The notes under the pieces were generated by a model. That model saw only the letters and a program-made list of their open reading frames with translations, was not told the origin of the DNA and made no database searches. Made by a program: the position numbers and the translations under genes. A DNA stretch of 64,000 nucleotides from Listeria farberi (GTDB lineage Bacteria > Bacillota > Bacilli > Lactobacillales > Listeriaceae): assembly GCF_014229245.1 (NCBI RefSeq), contig NZ_JAARZJ010000007.1, positions 104,882 to 168,881 of the forward strand, written 5' to 3'. Numbering within the stretch: position 1 is the first letter of the stretch; every line of letters begins with the position of its first letter. Below, one piece after another: positions 9,082 to 19,728 of the stretch.

Positions 9082-10416
9082 TTAATAAATTTCAAGATAT
9101 TGTTCGCGTTCCCAAGGGTGAACTGCTGTGCGGAACATATCACACTCAATCGTTTTTGCTTCAATAAAGTGTTCGAAAATGTGCTCACCTAAACCATCAC
9201 GTATGATGTCGTCTTTTTCAAGTTCAATTAGAGCATGACCTAAGCTTTCTGGTAGATCATAAATGCCAGTTGCTTCACGTTCTTCTTCATTCATGCCGTA
9301 AATGTTACGATCAACCGGTGCTGGAGGAGTTAATTCGTCTTTAATTCCAGATAAACCAGCTTTAAGTAATACCGCCATTGCTAAATACGGATTAGCAGAT
9401 GGGTCAACGCTACGTAATTCCAGACGTGTGCTTAATCCACGAGAACTTGGAACACGTACTAGCGGACTACGATTTTTACCTGACCACGCAATGTAACATG
9501 GTGCTTCATATCCTGGAACCAATCGTTTGAATGAGTTAATTGTTGGATTTGTAACAGCAGTATAGCCACGAGCATGTTTCAACATCCCTGCTAAGAAATG
9601 ATAAGCTGTTTGGCTCAATTCTAGTTCGCCACTTTCATCGAAGAAAGCATTTCCTTTTTCATTAAATAGCGACATATTGAAATGCATTCCAGAACCATTT
9701 ACACCAAAGAGTGGCTTCGGCATGAATGTTGCGTGTAAACCATGTTTACGAGCAATTGTTTTTACGACTAATTTAAATGTTTGGATACTATCACACGCTG
9801 TAACGGCGTCTTCATATTTAAAATCAATTTCGTGTTGACCTGGAGCTACTTCATGGTGAGAAGCTTCGATTTCAAAGCCCATCTCTTCTAATTCAAGCAC
9901 GATATCACGTCGACAGTTTTCACCTAAATCTGTTGGTGCTAAATCGAAATAACCACCACTATCATTTAATTCAAGCGTCGGACGACGATTTTCATCTAAT
10001 TTGAATAGGAAAAATTCTGGCTCAGGCCCTAAGTTAAATTCTGTGAAACCTAGTTCTTCCATTTCTTTAAGTACACGTTTTAAGTTAGCGCGCGGGTCTC
10101 CGGCAAATGGAGTCATGTCAGGATTATAAATATCACAAATCATTCTTGCAACTTTTCCTTTTTCAGCTGTCCATGGGAACACAACCCAAGTATCTAAGTC
10201 TGGGAATAAATACATATCAGACTCTTCAATTCTTACAAAGCCTTCAATGGAGGAACCGTCAAACATGATTTTGTTATCTAGTGCTTTCTTTAGTTGGCTA
10301 ACAGGAATTTCCACATTCTTAATTATCCCGAGAATATCCGTGAACTGTAAACGAATAAATTTTACATTTTGTTCATCTGCGAAGCGGAAAATGTCTTCTT
10401 TTGTATATTTTGCCAT
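9082..10416 (-). CDS. glnA: glutamine synthetase, type I
   Basis: A 444-residue glutamine synthetase (glutamate + NH4 + ATP to glutamine), the short GSI-alpha form typical of Firmicutes with no adenylylation-site extension. Visible landmarks are [10 protein letters not shown] (the latch region), GPEPEFFLF (metal site), NGSGMHFN (ATP/ammonium site) and NRSPLVRVP (glutamate site). The C-terminus, EQYLEIY, is the part that contacts GlnR/TnrA in Bacillus. It is second in the glnRA operon, 70 bases after glnR with no promoter evident between them. Confidence 0.98.
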   Translation of the reverse strand: MAKYTKEDIFRFADEQNVKFIRLQFTDILGIIKNVEIPVSQLKKALDNKIMFDGSSIEGFVRIEESDMYLFPDLDTWVVFPWTAEKGKVARMICDIYNPDMTPFAGDPRANLKRVLKEMEELGFTEFNLGPEPEFFLFKLDENRRPTLELNDSGGYFDLAPTDLGENCRRDIVLELEEMGFEIEASHHEVAPGQHEIDFKYEDAVTACDSIQTFKLVVKTIARKHGLHATFMPKPLFGVNGSGMHFNMSLFNEKGNAFFDESGELELSQTAYHFLAGMLKHARGYTAVTNPTINSFKRLVPGYEAPCYIAWSGKNRSPLVRVPSSRGLSTRLELRSVDPSANPYLAMAVLLKAGLSGIKDELTPPAPVDRNIYGMNEEEREATGIYDLPESLGHALIELEKDDIIRDGLGEHIFEHFIEAKTIECDMFRTAVHPWEREQYLEIY

Positions 10417-10486
10417 AATCTAAATTCCTCCTAAATAATCTAATTATATTAACTTCTAAATAAAGTAAATACCTCTTCTTGTCGTT

Positions 10487-10855
10487 TTAAAACCTTGGTA
10501 ATTGTTGTTTCCCTGTCGCATCTTGCTTGACAAAGCGACCAGCTTGTTGCATTTCTTTTCTAAGTATTTTGCGTACATCATCATCTGTCAAAGGTTCTTT
10601 TGATTCTTTTTGCTGCATTTGATACATTTTCTTAATTCCCGCAATATTCAGACCATCATTCAAATAATCTTTTATCTCTAGCAAAACATCAATGTCTTGA
10701 AGTGAATACAAACGGTGATTTCCTTGATTGCGTGCTGGATGGATTAATCCTTGGTCTTCATAGTAGCGAATTTGTCTAGCGGTGAGATCGGTTAGCTTCA
10801 TCACAGGCCCAATTGGAAACAGCGGCATTGATCTCCGGATTTCCTTTTCACTCAC
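10487..10855 (-). CDS. glnR: glutamine synthetase repressor GlnR (MerR family)
   Basis: A 122-residue MerR-type regulator: winged HTH with LTARQIRYYEDQGLIHPARN at about 23-42, then a short helix and a C-terminal tail that senses feedback-inhibited glutamine synthetase in Bacilli. It represses glnRA and other nitrogen genes when glutamine is plentiful. Start GTG at 10855 with the SD GAGGGGGA. A canonical GlnR operator lies upstream, consistent with autorepression. Confidence 0.96.
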   Translation of the reverse strand: MSEKEIRRSMPLFPIGPVMKLTDLTARQIRYYEDQGLIHPARNQGNHRLYSLQDIDVLLEIKDYLNDGLNIAGIKKMYQMQQKESKEPLTDDDVRKILRKEMQQAGRFVKQDATGKQQLPRF

Positions 10856-10899
10856 GACAATTCCCCCTCAAAACATAATTATTTTTTGATGATAGTAGC

Positions 10900-10928
10900 A
10901 TTATAATGTACGTCAGATGTTTTGTCAA
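10900..10928 (-). promoter_or_regulatory. glnRA promoter
   Basis: Perfect minus-strand -35 TTGACA (10923-10928) and -10 TATAAT (10900-10905) with a 17-base spacer. A degenerate second GlnR-like site overlaps the -35. Confidence 0.88.
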
Positions 10929-10933
10929 ATTTA

Positions 10934-10950
10934 TGTAAGATTATCTAACA
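10934..10950. promoter_or_regulatory. GlnR/TnrA operator
   Basis: TGTAAGATTATCTAACA is an exact match to TGTnAn7TnACA and lies directly upstream of the glnRA -35. Confidence 0.88.
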
Positions 10951-10986
10951 TATACCATAAACCCATACATATCAACAATTCCACAA

Positions 10987-11018
10987 CAAAAAAACCACGA
11001 TAGAAACTACCGTAGTAA
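10987..11018 (-). terminator. terminator of the YnbB-like gene
   Basis: Minus strand ACTACGGTAG pairs with CTATCGTGGT around a four-base loop and runs into T7. Confidence 0.8.
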
Positions 11019-11057
11019 AAAAAATAAAAACTTTTTTTGAAAATGGAAGTTACTTTT

Positions 11058-12284
11058 TTATAAAGAATTTTCTATTGCTCTAGTTACAGCAATTTTAACG
11101 TGTTCGTATGTTAAACCGCCTTGGACGTATAGTTGATAAGGCTCTCTAATCGGTCCGTCCGCTGTAAGTTCTAGACTGGCTCCTTGAATAAATGTACCTG
11201 CTGCCATTATCACGTCATCTTCGTAGCCTGGCATATATGCGCCGATTGGCAATACATGCGCATTAACTGGGGAAGCTGCTTGGATTGCTTGAGCAAAAGC
11301 AATCATTTTATCTTTGCTGTGGAAAGATACACTCTGAATTAAGTCCGTTCTTTTGGCATTCCATAGCGGATCTGCTTCTACGCCGAATTCAGCTAACATA
11401 GCAGCAGTAAAACGCGCACCTTTAATTGCTTGAGCAGTTACATGCGGCGCCAAGAAGAATCCTTGATACATTTCTAATAAGCTATAAAGAGATGCACCTG
11501 CTTCTCTCCCTATCCCAGGAGTCGTCAACCGGTAGCCGCATAAATCGACCAAGATATTTTTCCCAGCAATATAACCACCAGTTTTCGCCAAACCTCCACC
11601 CGGATTTTTAATTAGCGAGCCTGCAATAATATCTGCGCCCACTTCGGTCGGTTCTATTCGTTCCACAAATTCTCCGTAACAATTATCTACAAAAACAATG
11701 ATATTAGGATTGATATTCTTTACAAAAGTAACCATTTCTTTTATTTTCTCGATTGTAAAAGAAGGTCGATCTGCATAGCCTCTAGAACGCTGAATACCAA
11801 TCATTTTTGTATTAGCGGATATTTTTTTAGATATTGCAGGATAATCTATTTCGCCCTTTGGTAGTAGCGGTACTGCATCGTAGCCAATTTGAAAGTCTTT
11901 AAGCGAACCTTGCCCTTTGCTTCTAATACCCACGATTTCTTCTAACGTATCATATGGTTCACCAGTTATATATAACAACTCATCTCCTGGGCGCAAGATT
12001 CCGAACAAAACAGTAGAAATTGCATGCGTGCCAGAAATAATTTGCGGTCTCACAAGAGCCGCTTCCGTTCTAAATACGCTCGCATAGACGCGCTCTAACG
12101 TGTCTCTCCCTTCGTCATCATATCCGTAACCAGTTGATGGATTAAAATGAAAATCACTTACTTTATTTTCTTGGAAAGCATTAAGCACTTTTGCTTGGTT
12201 AAATTCAGCAATTTCATCAGTTTCGTTTTGTAATGGAGCAATTTGTTGTTCAACTTTTTTTCTTATTGTTTGAATTTCAGTCAT
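11058..12284 (-). CDS. PLP-dependent methionine gamma-lyase-family protein (YnbB-like)
   Basis: A 408-residue fold-type I PLP enzyme of the 'aluminum resistance/methionine gamma-lyase' family. The PLP-lysine region is SLIKNPGGGLAKTGGYIAG, the glycine-rich cofactor contact is IISGTHAISTVLFG, and the aspartate region is IIVFVDNCYGEF. It probably cleaves a sulfur amino acid, but the family substrate is not firmly known. The frame opens at 12350; the start at 12284 is preferred because the SD AGAAAGGAAA precedes it. It overlaps the end of hflX by 8 bases, so translation is probably coupled, and this order is conserved in Bacillus. Confidence 0.85.
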   Translation of the reverse strand: MTEIQTIRKKVEQQIAPLQNETDEIAEFNQAKVLNAFQENKVSDFHFNPSTGYGYDDEGRDTLERVYASVFRTEAALVRPQIISGTHAISTVLFGILRPGDELLYITGEPYDTLEEIVGIRSKGQGSLKDFQIGYDAVPLLPKGEIDYPAISKKISANTKMIGIQRSRGYADRPSFTIEKIKEMVTFVKNINPNIIVFVDNCYGEFVERIEPTEVGADIIAGSLIKNPGGGLAKTGGYIAGKNILVDLCGYRLTTPGIGREAGASLYSLLEMYQGFFLAPHVTAQAIKGARFTAAMLAEFGVEADPLWNAKRTDLIQSVSFHSKDKMIAFAQAIQAASPVNAHVLPIGAYMPGYEDDVIMAAGTFIQGASLELTADGPIREPYQLYVQGGLTYEHVKIAVTRAIENSL

Positions 12285-13500
12285 TAGTAGTTTCCTTTCT
12301 AGGTCGATAACCCTCGATTCGGTAACATGCTTTTTCTTCCATATATTCAAGCTTTGTTATCCATGCTTGTTGTTTCATTTGCGCTAATTCTTTACCTTTT
12401 TCTTCTGATAAATCTTCTGTAAAGAAAGTCCAGTTTTTCTCAATTAGTTCAATCATTCGTTGTTTTATTTTTTTAGGAGCACCTTGATCTAATGCAGAAA
12501 TAAGTAAGTGCTCTGGACGATCAGGTACGAATGTAGATAGCGCTTTGTCCATTTTATTATAGATAATTAATGATGGAAGATGACTCATCTCAAGCTCTTC
12601 TAGCAAGTTTATTACAGTCGTTTCATGCTGAAGGTAATCTGGGTCAGAGGCATCTACTACATGAATTAAAACATCAACATTAGCGGTTTCTTCTAAAGTA
12701 GAACGAAATGCCGCGATTAAAGTTGTTGGTAAGTCTTGAATAAAGCCTACCGTATCCGTTAAAAGTGCTTGAAATCCACCTTCAAATCGTATTTTTCTTG
12801 TAGTTGGATCTAGTGTTGCAAATAATTTGTCCTCTTCAAGTGTCGTCTCATTTGTTAAACGATTGAAAATGGTTGATTTTCCCGCATTGGTATAACCGAT
12901 TAAACCGAAACGAAATACGGATTGCGTGTTTCTTCTATCAATAATACGTTTGCGATGTCGTTCGACGTGTGTTAGTTGTGCTTTTATATCATGCATTTTT
13001 TCGCGAATATGACGTTTATCCATTTCTAGTTTCGACTCACCTGGACCTCTTGAACCAATTCCTCCGCCTAATTTCGAAAGTGAAGCACCTTGTCCACTAA
13101 GTCTAGGTAGTAAATATTTGTACTGCGCATAGGCGACTTGTAGCTTACCTTCTTTAGACTTAGCGCGCATCGCAAAAATATCTAAAATCAATTGTGTGCG
13201 GTCAATAATTCGAGCATCCACTACTTTAGAAATATTGCGAACTTGTGTAGCACTAAGTTCACTATTAAAAATAACTACATCCGCCTCGTGCATATCCACT
13301 AATTCTGAAAGTTCCATTAGCTTACCAGAACCTATGAATGACGTCTGACTGACACGTTCTAATTTTTGAATCAGCTCATCCATTACTTCTCCGTTCGCTG
13401 TTTTAGCAAGGCTACGTAGTTCGCTCATGGAGTTCCAAAAAGCTTCTTCTGTTTTATTTGGCAATATGACGCCTACAAGTATTATTTTCTCCCGTTCCAC
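12277..13500 (-). CDS. hflX: ribosome-associated GTPase HflX
   Basis: A 407-residue GTPase with an N-terminal HflX domain, the glycine-rich GGGIGSRGPGESKLE linker at 145-159, then G1 GYTNAGKST (202-210), G3 DTVGF and G4 NKMD. HflX binds the 50S subunit and splits stalled ribosomes, especially under heat or antibiotic stress. Start GTG at 13500 follows the SD GGGAGA. It heads the hflX–ynbB-like pair, next to hfq and miaA as in many bacteria. Confidence 0.95.
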   Translation of the reverse strand: MEREKIILVGVILPNKTEEAFWNSMSELRSLAKTANGEVMDELIQKLERVSQTSFIGSGKLMELSELVDMHEADVVIFNSELSATQVRNISKVVDARIIDRTQLILDIFAMRAKSKEGKLQVAYAQYKYLLPRLSGQGASLSKLGGGIGSRGPGESKLEMDKRHIREKMHDIKAQLTHVERHRKRIIDRRNTQSVFRFGLIGYTNAGKSTIFNRLTNETTLEEDKLFATLDPTTRKIRFEGGFQALLTDTVGFIQDLPTTLIAAFRSTLEETANVDVLIHVVDASDPDYLQHETTVINLLEELEMSHLPSLIIYNKMDKALSTFVPDRPEHLLISALDQGAPKKIKQRMIELIEKNWTFFTEDLSEEKGKELAQMKQQAWITKLEYMEEKACYRIEGYRPRKETTND

Positions 13501-13551
13501 AAGTACATCTCCCTTTTTCAGACAAGACTAATCGTAGCATATTTTTAGCAT

Positions 13552-13598
13552 AAAAAAAAGACATGAAACATCGCAAAAAAGCGAGTTTCCTGTCTTTT
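13552..13598 (-). terminator. hfq terminator
   Basis: Minus strand AAAAGACAGGAAACTCGC pairs imperfectly with GCGATGTTTCATGTCTTTT around a T loop, then T8. It lies 12 bases past the hfq stop. Confidence 0.85.
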
Positions 13599-13609
13599 AA
13601 GTAAAGTGC

Positions 13610-13843
13610 TTATTCCGCATCAGGATTTAAAGCGACATTCTTCTGCGGAGAGAAAGTTGAAATTGCGTGTTTAAATACAAGTTGTTGTTTTCCTTCGACA
13701 TCTAGTAGTACGGTAAAATTGTCAAAACTTACAACACGTCCTCTTAACTGAAAACCATTTGTTAAAAATACTGTTGCAAGAATTTTCTCCTTACGCAATT
13801 GATTTAAGTAATAGTCCTGTAACCCTTGTCCACCTTGTTTCAT
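13610..13843 (-). CDS. hfq: RNA chaperone Hfq
   Basis: A 77-residue Sm-like protein that forms hexameric rings and helps small RNAs pair with mRNAs. The Sm1 strand set ([27 protein letters not shown]) and the Sm2 signature [10 protein letters not shown] (the usual Y/F-KHAISTI) are present. The N-terminal [13 protein letters not shown] supplies the proximal U-binding face. The frame extends to 13858, but the ATG at 13843 matches the known 77-residue Listeria form and follows the SD GGAGAGGG. It is flanked by miaA and hflX. Confidence 0.97.
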   Translation of the reverse strand: MKQGGQGLQDYYLNQLRKEKILATVFLTNGFQLRGRVVSFDNFTVLLDVEGKQQLVFKHAISTFSPQKNVALNPDAE

Positions 13844-13964
13844 AATTTCCCTCTCCAATCTCTATCTTATACTAAAAATTTCCCAAACCCCAATGAAGTT
13901 CCATTGTGCAATTGGTTGGCTAATTTCAAATACCCTTTATTTCTTCTTACCAAACAGAAAAGTG

Positions 13965-14882
13965 TTATTTAACTGATAAAAAGCTTTGGGCTTTATTCAA
14001 TGCTTCTGCTTCGGTAGTACTAGTGCCCGCTTGAATCCAGTCAATATCCATTCTATTCCTAAACCATGTTAACTGTCTTTTGGCAAAATGACGTGAGTTT
14101 TTTTGGATTAATTCTTTTGCTTCTTCCAGTGAACTATTTCCTTCAAAATAAGTAAATAGTTCCTTATATCCTATACCTCTTATGGCTGGTACATCGGCTA
14201 AATTCTCATCGTATAATTTTCTTGCTTCTGCAACGAGTCCTTGTTTAAACATCTGCTCTACACGTTGATTAATTCGTTCATAAAGCAACTCTCTGTCTAA
14301 ATCAAGTCCTAAAAAAAGCGGTTGGTATCTTTCGTTTAACGCATGATGAACTTGATATTCAGAAAAAGGTTTTCCAGTCAAATGTATTACTTCTAGAGCA
14401 CGTATAATACGCCTCTTATTATTTTCATGAATAAGTTCTGCGCTTTTGGAATCAAGTTGTTCTAACATTTGCCATAAGGTCGTTTTGTCCAATTGAGCTA
14501 GTTCTGCTCGGTAAGCCTTATCTTCACTTACATTTCCAAAATCATAATCATAAAAAACAGACTGAATATATAGGCCTGTTCCACCAACTATAATTGGAAG
14601 TTTTCCTCTATTATGTATGGATTCAATTAAGCCCCTTGTTTCCGATTGGAATTTTGCAGCTGTAAAAGGGACTGCAGGGTCAGTTACATCAATAAGATAA
14701 TGCTTTATCCCACCCATTTCTTCTGGTGTGATTTTTGCAGTACCAATATTTAACCCGCGATATACTTGCATAGAGTCTCCACTAATAATTTCTCCATCCA
14801 ATTTCTTCGCAAAAGCAACACTTAAATTTGTTTTGCCGACAGCAGTTGGACCAACAATGACGATGACAGGAATCTTACTCAA
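13965..14882 (-). CDS. miaA: tRNA dimethylallyltransferase MiaA
   Basis: A 305-residue enzyme that adds dimethylallyl to N6 of A37 in tRNAs reading UNN codons. The P-loop GPTAVGKT is at 11-18, then [17 protein letters not shown], the family's tRNA/substrate signature, and GGTGLYIQ further on. The C-terminal [12 protein letters not shown] is also diagnostic. The SD AGGAGG lies upstream of the ATG. It precedes hfq by about 120 bases. Confidence 0.97.
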   Translation of the reverse strand: MSKIPVIVIVGPTAVGKTNLSVAFAKKLDGEIISGDSMQVYRGLNIGTAKITPEEMGGIKHYLIDVTDPAVPFTAAKFQSETRGLIESIHNRGKLPIIVGGTGLYIQSVFYDYDFGNVSEDKAYRAELAQLDKTTLWQMLEQLDSKSAELIHENNKRRIIRALEVIHLTGKPFSEYQVHHALNERYQPLFLGLDLDRELLYERINQRVEQMFKQGLVAEARKLYDENLADVPAIRGIGYKELFTYFEGNSSLEEAKELIQKNSRHFAKRQLTWFRNRMDIDWIQAGTSTTEAEALNKAQSFLSVK

Positions 14883-14960
14883 AAAAAAACCTCCTTTTCA
14901 CCTGTAATCAATGTACCATGAAAAAGGTTTCTTGAAAATAGTGAAAATGATTTTTTTCAT

Positions 14961-14997
14961 AAAAAAAAGCGCAAATCTGAAGGAATTGCGCTCTTTT
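14961..14997 (-). terminator. glpD terminator
   Basis: On the minus strand AGAGCGCAATTCC pairs with GATTTGCGCT and is followed by T8, just past the glpD stop. Confidence 0.85.
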
Positions 14998-15007
14998 TCT
15001 CATTCTT

Positions 15008-16684
15008 TTATCTATCATGCCAATCAGCTGGCTCTCTAGCATCATTAATTTGGATATTTAATTCTTCCATATATGTTTGTTTTACATCATCACTCCAGTG
15101 GAATTGTTTCGCCATTTCATCTACAACAGCATCTTTCCATTCGAGTAAATACGGCATATCAAACAATAAGTAACCTGTACGACGTAATAAGAAATCAATG
15201 GGTGTTGTTACTGCTTCATGTTGAATCGAATAGCGAAGTTCAGCATACAGGCTATTTGGTAAGGTAGTCTCATTTTGTTCTTTATGTTCTTGGGCGTAGG
15301 TAAACAGTTGATCAATATTACTACCAAATCGTTTAGCAATTTCGCGCCCTTCTTCTAATATCCAACCGAAACGATTATTTCCTTCTTTCGCTTTTTTTGA
15401 AAGGAATGTTTCTAACTGTTCTGAACCTCCAATGTCTCCACCGGAAATAGGTAAATGTTTTGTTTGTACTGGTTTATATTTTTTACCAGTTTCTTTAGAC
15501 AAGGTTTTAGATACATCGTCTAGTAATTTTTCAGCCATTTTGCGATAACCTGTTAATTTACCACCAGCCATTGTGATTAAGCCACTTTCTGAGAACCAAA
15601 CTTCATCTTTTCGAGAAATTTCAGAAGGATCTTTTCCTTCTTCATAAATAAGCGGACGTACACCAGCCCAACTTGATTCAATGTCTTTTTCACTAATATG
15701 CACATCTGGGAACATATAGTTTATCGCTTTAATAACATAATTATGGTCAGATTCGAGTGCTTTTGGATTAATCACCGCTTCATCATAAACTGTGTCTGTT
15801 GTACCCACATACACTTTTTTATCACGAGGAATAGCAAAAACCATCCGACCATCTGGCGTATCAAAATAAACAGCTTGTTCCATTGGGAATTTCTGTTTAT
15901 CAATAACTAAATGGATACCTTTTGTTAAGCGGAGGTGCTTATTGTTTGTAGCATAATCGAGTTTTCTTACTTTATCTACCCATGGCCCAGCAGCATTAAT
16001 TACGCGATGTCCTTTAATATCATAAGCTTTTCCAGTTAGTCGGTCTGTTACTGTAACGCCAACCACTTGTTTTTTATCATCATATAAAAAGTGTTCCGCT
16101 TTCGTATAATTAATTGCATTTGCTCCAAGTTCAACGGCTTTTTTCATTACTTCAATTGTTAATCTAGCATCATCTGTCCGGTATTCTACATAATAGCCAG
16201 AGCCTTTTAATCCATCTTTTTTAACAAATGGGTTTTTTGCTAATGTTTCTTTGGCGCTTAAAATTTTGCGTCGTTCATTCTTTTTTACACCTGCTAAGTA
16301 ATCATATAGACGAATACCAAAAGAAGCTGTCGTTTTACCCATATTTCCGCCTTTATGGAATGGCAACATCATCCATTCTGGAGTCGTAACGTGTGGACCA
16401 TTTTCATAAACGATAGCACGTTCTTTACCAAGGTCTGCTACTTCTTTAATTTCAAATTGTTGTAAGTAACGTAAACCACCGTGGACTAATTTCGTGGAGC
16501 GACTTGAAGTTCCACTTGCGAAGTCACCCATCTCCACTAGTGCAACGTTCATACCTCTAGTGGTGGCGTCTAATGCGATTCCTGCTCCAGTAATCCCACC
16601 ACCAACTATGACTAAATCAAATTTTTCTTCTTGTAAATTTCTTTCAATGGTTTCTCTATCAAAAGCTGAAAATAATTGTACCAT
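15008..16684 (-). CDS. glpD: aerobic glycerol-3-phosphate dehydrogenase GlpD
   Basis: A 558-residue FAD flavoprotein at the inner membrane face that oxidises glycerol-3-phosphate to dihydroxyacetone phosphate and passes electrons to menaquinone. The dinucleotide site [16 protein letters not shown] is at 25-40. [18 protein letters not shown], the DAO-family FAD-binding segment, follows. The frame opens at 16714, but the ATG at 16684 behind the SD GGGGGC fits the family. It is monocistronic and sits next to a glycerophosphodiester phosphodiesterase that would supply its substrate. Confidence 0.96.
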   Translation of the reverse strand: MVQLFSAFDRETIERNLQEEKFDLVIVGGGITGAGIALDATTRGMNVALVEMGDFASGTSSRSTKLVHGGLRYLQQFEIKEVADLGKERAIVYENGPHVTTPEWMMLPFHKGGNMGKTTASFGIRLYDYLAGVKKNERRKILSAKETLAKNPFVKKDGLKGSGYYVEYRTDDARLTIEVMKKAVELGANAINYTKAEHFLYDDKKQVVGVTVTDRLTGKAYDIKGHRVINAAGPWVDKVRKLDYATNNKHLRLTKGIHLVIDKQKFPMEQAVYFDTPDGRMVFAIPRDKKVYVGTTDTVYDEAVINPKALESDHNYVIKAINYMFPDVHISEKDIESSWAGVRPLIYEEGKDPSEISRKDEVWFSESGLITMAGGKLTGYRKMAEKLLDDVSKTLSKETGKKYKPVQTKHLPISGGDIGGSEQLETFLSKKAKEGNNRFGWILEEGREIAKRFGSNIDQLFTYAQEHKEQNETTLPNSLYAELRYSIQHEAVTTPIDFLLRRTGYLLFDMPYLLEWKDAVVDEMAKQFHWSDDVKQTYMEELNIQINDAREPADWHDR

Positions 16685-16781
16685 TTTGTTTGCCCCCTTC
16701 AAATTGTTTACCATCTGAATTATGTCTTCTTGCTACTTTTCCACTATTCCAACTAACTGAAACGCTTTAAGTTATAAAAAA

Positions 16782-16832
16782 CAAAAAAAGAGACTGCAAA
16801 TGAAGGCGATTGCGCTCGCCTTTTGCAGTCTC
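16782..16832 (-). terminator. strong terminator of the GDPD gene
   Basis: A long stem, GAGACTGCAAA plus inner GGCGA pairing with TCGCC and TTTGCAGTCTC, followed on the minus strand by T7. It separates the phosphodiesterase from glpD. Confidence 0.88.
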
Positions 16833-16907
16833 TCCGAATCTCAGACAATTTAATTATTAACTTACTTCGATTATAGCTTGTAATCTTTTAGAATGAAAGC
16901 GTTTTGC

Positions 16908-17615
16908 TCAGGGGTTTGTTTTATTGTTTTTAATGATTACAGCTTTTTCTGGAAAATCGGTCATAATACCTTTTGCAGTAATATCTAAGAAATGGCCTAT
17001 GTCAGCTTCTTTATTAACCGTCCAAAAACGTGCTGGAATTTGTTGGAGAATTGGATTTCCACAAGCTTTCATTGACGGATGAACTGCATCTAACTGAATT
17101 TTTTTATGTAAAGGAAGCACTTTATCTAAATTAGCATGTGTGATAAGCGCTAATTTAGCTCCACTATCTAACCCTCTAAGACGGATCAATGTATTAGGAT
17201 TAAACGAAGAATACATCCGCTTAACATTCGGAAATTGACTTGCTAGTTCTAATACTTTTTTCTCAATTCCCTCATATTCAAAGACATCTGTTTTTAATTC
17301 TATATTAAGACTTACTCCTGTGTGATTAACTAATTTAAATACTTCTTCTAAAGTAGGCACGCGAACTTTTCTTAAAAAATGCTTAGCAGTATATAATTTT
17401 TTCACTTCAGACAAAGTGTAATCTTTTAAAAATCCAGTCCCGTTAGTCGTTCTATCCACACGTTCATCATGCATTACAATTAATTCTCCGGATTTTAGAA
17501 CGTGTACATCTAATTCCACTCCATCTGCACCAGCTTCTATCGCTTTTTTTATTGCTAATAAGGTATTTTCTGGATATGTGCCACTACTGCCTCTATGAGC
17601 ATAAATCTCTGTCAA
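16908..17615 (-). CDS. glycerophosphodiester phosphodiesterase
   Basis: A 235-residue GDPD-type TIM-barrel enzyme that splits glycerophosphodiesters to glycerol-3-phosphate and an alcohol. Catalytic AHRG is at 6-9, PENTL follows, then the metal ligands ELDVH (about 39-43) and the second catalytic histidine in VMHDERVDRTTNGTG. There is no signal peptide, so it is cytosolic like UgpQ. Start TTG at 17615 with the SD GGGGGGAA. Its product feeds GlpD, the adjacent gene. Confidence 0.93.
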   Translation of the reverse strand: MTEIYAHRGSSGTYPENTLLAIKKAIEAGADGVELDVHVLKSGELIVMHDERVDRTTNGTGFLKDYTLSEVKKLYTAKHFLRKVRVPTLEEVFKLVNHTGVSLNIELKTDVFEYEGIEKKVLELASQFPNVKRMYSSFNPNTLIRLRGLDSGAKLALITHANLDKVLPLHKKIQLDAVHPSMKACGNPILQQIPARFWTVNKEADIGHFLDITAKGIMTDFPEKAVIIKNNKTNP

Positions 17616-17820
17616 ATCGTTCCCCCCAAACTATTTACTTATAAATACTATAACAAAAATAAGTAAATATACTCAAATTTTTAAAAACCATATATTATTT
17701 CATCTTTTTAAATTACTTCTTGATTTATGTGTGGTATTATAGTATGGAGCTAAAAACAGATGGCTTTACTATCTCTGTCTAAGTTTACACATATATTTAT
17801 CACAAATAGGAGATGTTAAT

Positions 17821-19728
17821 TTGAAAAGGACTACTCGCTACAGTAGAAAATATGTTCCGAGTATTGATGGACTTCGAGCACTCGCTGTTATCGCTGTTAT
17901 CGCCTACCATTTGAACTTCAGTTGGGCTAAAGGCGGATTTATCGGCGTAGACATATTTTTCGTCTTATCTGGTTATTTAATTACAAATATATTGTTAACA
18001 CAATGGGAAAAAAATCAATCACTTCAATTAAAGCAATTTTGGCTCAGACGCTTTCGAAGACTTATTCCAGCTGTTTATGTGATGATTGTGGTTGTTGTTA
18101 TTTATTCCGTATTTTTCCATCCTGAAATTTTAAAAAACTTACGTGGTGACGCTATCGCTTCATTCTTTTATGTAAGTAATTGGTGGTTTATTTTCCATAA
18201 TATATCTTATTTCGATTCATTTGGACTTCCATCACCCTTAAAAAACTTATGGTCTCTTGCTATAGAAGAACAGTTTTATATGGTTTGGCCTTTGTTTTTA
18301 CTCGTATTCCTCAAGTGGGTTAAAAATCCTAAATTACTTTTAAAAATCGTCATAGGCTTAGGTCTTCTTTCTGCAATTTTGATGACTGTTTTATATGTCC
18401 CAGGAACTGATCCAAGTCGAGTTTATTACGGAACAGACACAAGAGCATTTGATTTACTAGCTGGTTGTGCGCTCGCTTTTGTTTGGCCCTTTAATCGACT
18501 TAGTCCTGTTGTACCGAAGAAAAGTAAGGCAGCACTTAATATCGCTGGAACAATCAGTATTCTTTTCTTTGTATTATTTACAGCTTTTGTGAGTGAGTAC
18601 CAACCATTTTTATATCGTGGAGGGTTGTTGTTCGTTGCTATTCTTGGTGTTATCATGATTGCAACTATTTCCCATCCAGCCTCTTATTTAAGCAAAATAT
18701 TTAGTTTTAAACCGCTTAGATGGATTGGGACACGCTCCTATGGTATTTATTTATGGCATTATCCAATTATTACATTGACTACTCCTGTTTTAGAAATCAC
18801 CCAACCTAATATTTGGCGAGCTATCTTACAAGTTGCTGCAACAGTTATTATCGCCGAATTATCGTTCCGCTTCATTGAAACACCTATTCGCAAAAACGGT
18901 TTTATTAATTATTTTAAAGGCTTTAAAGATAAAAATTATTTTGTCTGGAAAAATAAACCGATTGGTAAATGGCTTAGTCTTGCTGGGGTTGTCGCTGTTT
19001 TAGCCGTTTTTTCGCTTGGGATGACAAATGTTCTTTCAGTCAATACAAGCGCCGAAAACCAACAAACATCAGTTAAAACTACGTCTTCTAATAAAGATAC
19101 TAAGAAAGAAAACAAAAAAAATACAGAAGCGAAAGAAAAATCACCGACAGATACAAAGAAAAAGAAAGAAACCGAAACGAAAAAGGCTACGACTCCAAGC
19201 GATCCAGCGCAATCAGATAAAGAAAATAAAGCTGCTACTCCGCCCCCTACGATTACTCAAACAGTAGCAATTGGTGATTCGGTCATGCTTGATATCGAAC
19301 CATACTTAAAAGAAGCTGTTCCTAATGTAACAATTGATGGTCTAGTTGGTCGACAGTTACGTGATGCTATAAATACCGCAACTGGTTATAAGGAATTTAA
19401 TAGCAAAAATAGTGCAGTAATCTTAGAACTTGGTACAAACGGTCCTTTCACGGAAGAACAACTAAATACGCTATTAGATCAATTCGACAAAGCGACTATT
19501 TATCTTGTAAATACAAGAGTTCCTAGAGGATGGCAAAATGAAGTAAATAAGAGTATTGCTAATGCAGATTCACGTCCAAATGTGACCGTAGTTGATTGGT
19601 ATTCACGCTCAAGTGGCCAGTCACAATACTTTGCTCCTGATGGTGTTCATTTAACCAAAACTGGAGCTCAAGCATATGTTGCAATGTTAACTAGTGTAAT
19701 GAAAAAAAAACAAGTTGCCCCTAGCTAG
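17821..19728 (+). CDS. oatA: peptidoglycan O-acetyltransferase OatA
   Basis: A 635-residue two-domain protein. The N-terminal acyltransferase-3 domain has about 11 membrane segments (residues 15-400; YVPSIDGLRALAVIAVIAYH and LWHYP motifs). A Lys/Thr-rich extracellular linker (about 415-475) follows, then an SGNH esterase-fold domain with GDSVMLD, the Asn block (LGTNGPF) and the catalytic DGVH. The layout is that of OatA, which O-acetylates MurNAc and confers lysozyme resistance. Start TTG at 17821 behind the SD GGAGATG. The last codons are inside the terminator stem. Confidence 0.93.
   Translation: MKRTTRYSRKYVPSIDGLRALAVIAVIAYHLNFSWAKGGFIGVDIFFVLSGYLITNILLTQWEKNQSLQLKQFWLRRFRRLIPAVYVMIVVVVIYSVFFHPEILKNLRGDAIASFFYVSNWWFIFHNISYFDSFGLPSPLKNLWSLAIEEQFYMVWPLFLLVFLKWVKNPKLLLKIVIGLGLLSAILMTVLYVPGTDPSRVYYGTDTRAFDLLAGCALAFVWPFNRLSPVVPKKSKAALNIAGTISILFFVLFTAFVSEYQPFLYRGGLLFVAILGVIMIATISHPASYLSKIFSFKPLRWIGTRSYGIYLWHYPIITLTTPVLEITQPNIWRAILQVAATVIIAELSFRFIETPIRKNGFINYFKGFKDKNYFVWKNKPIGKWLSLAGVVAVLAVFSLGMTNVLSVNTSAENQQTSVKTTSSNKDTKKENKKNTEAKEKSPTDTKKKKETETKKATTPSDPAQSDKENKAATPPPTITQTVAIGDSVMLDIEPYLKEAVPNVTIDGLVGRQLRDAINTATGYKEFNSKNSAVILELGTNGPFTEEQLNTLLDQFDKATIYLVNTRVPRGWQNEVNKSIANADSRPNVTVVDWYSRSSGQSQYFAPDGVHLTKTGAQAYVAMLTSVMKKKQVAPS

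Noticed and set aside
16894..16907. CcpA (cre) site candidate TGAAAGCGTTTTGC
   Set aside because: It matches 12 of 14 consensus positions but lies just past the GDPD stop, with a strong terminator between it and glpD, so a role is unclear.
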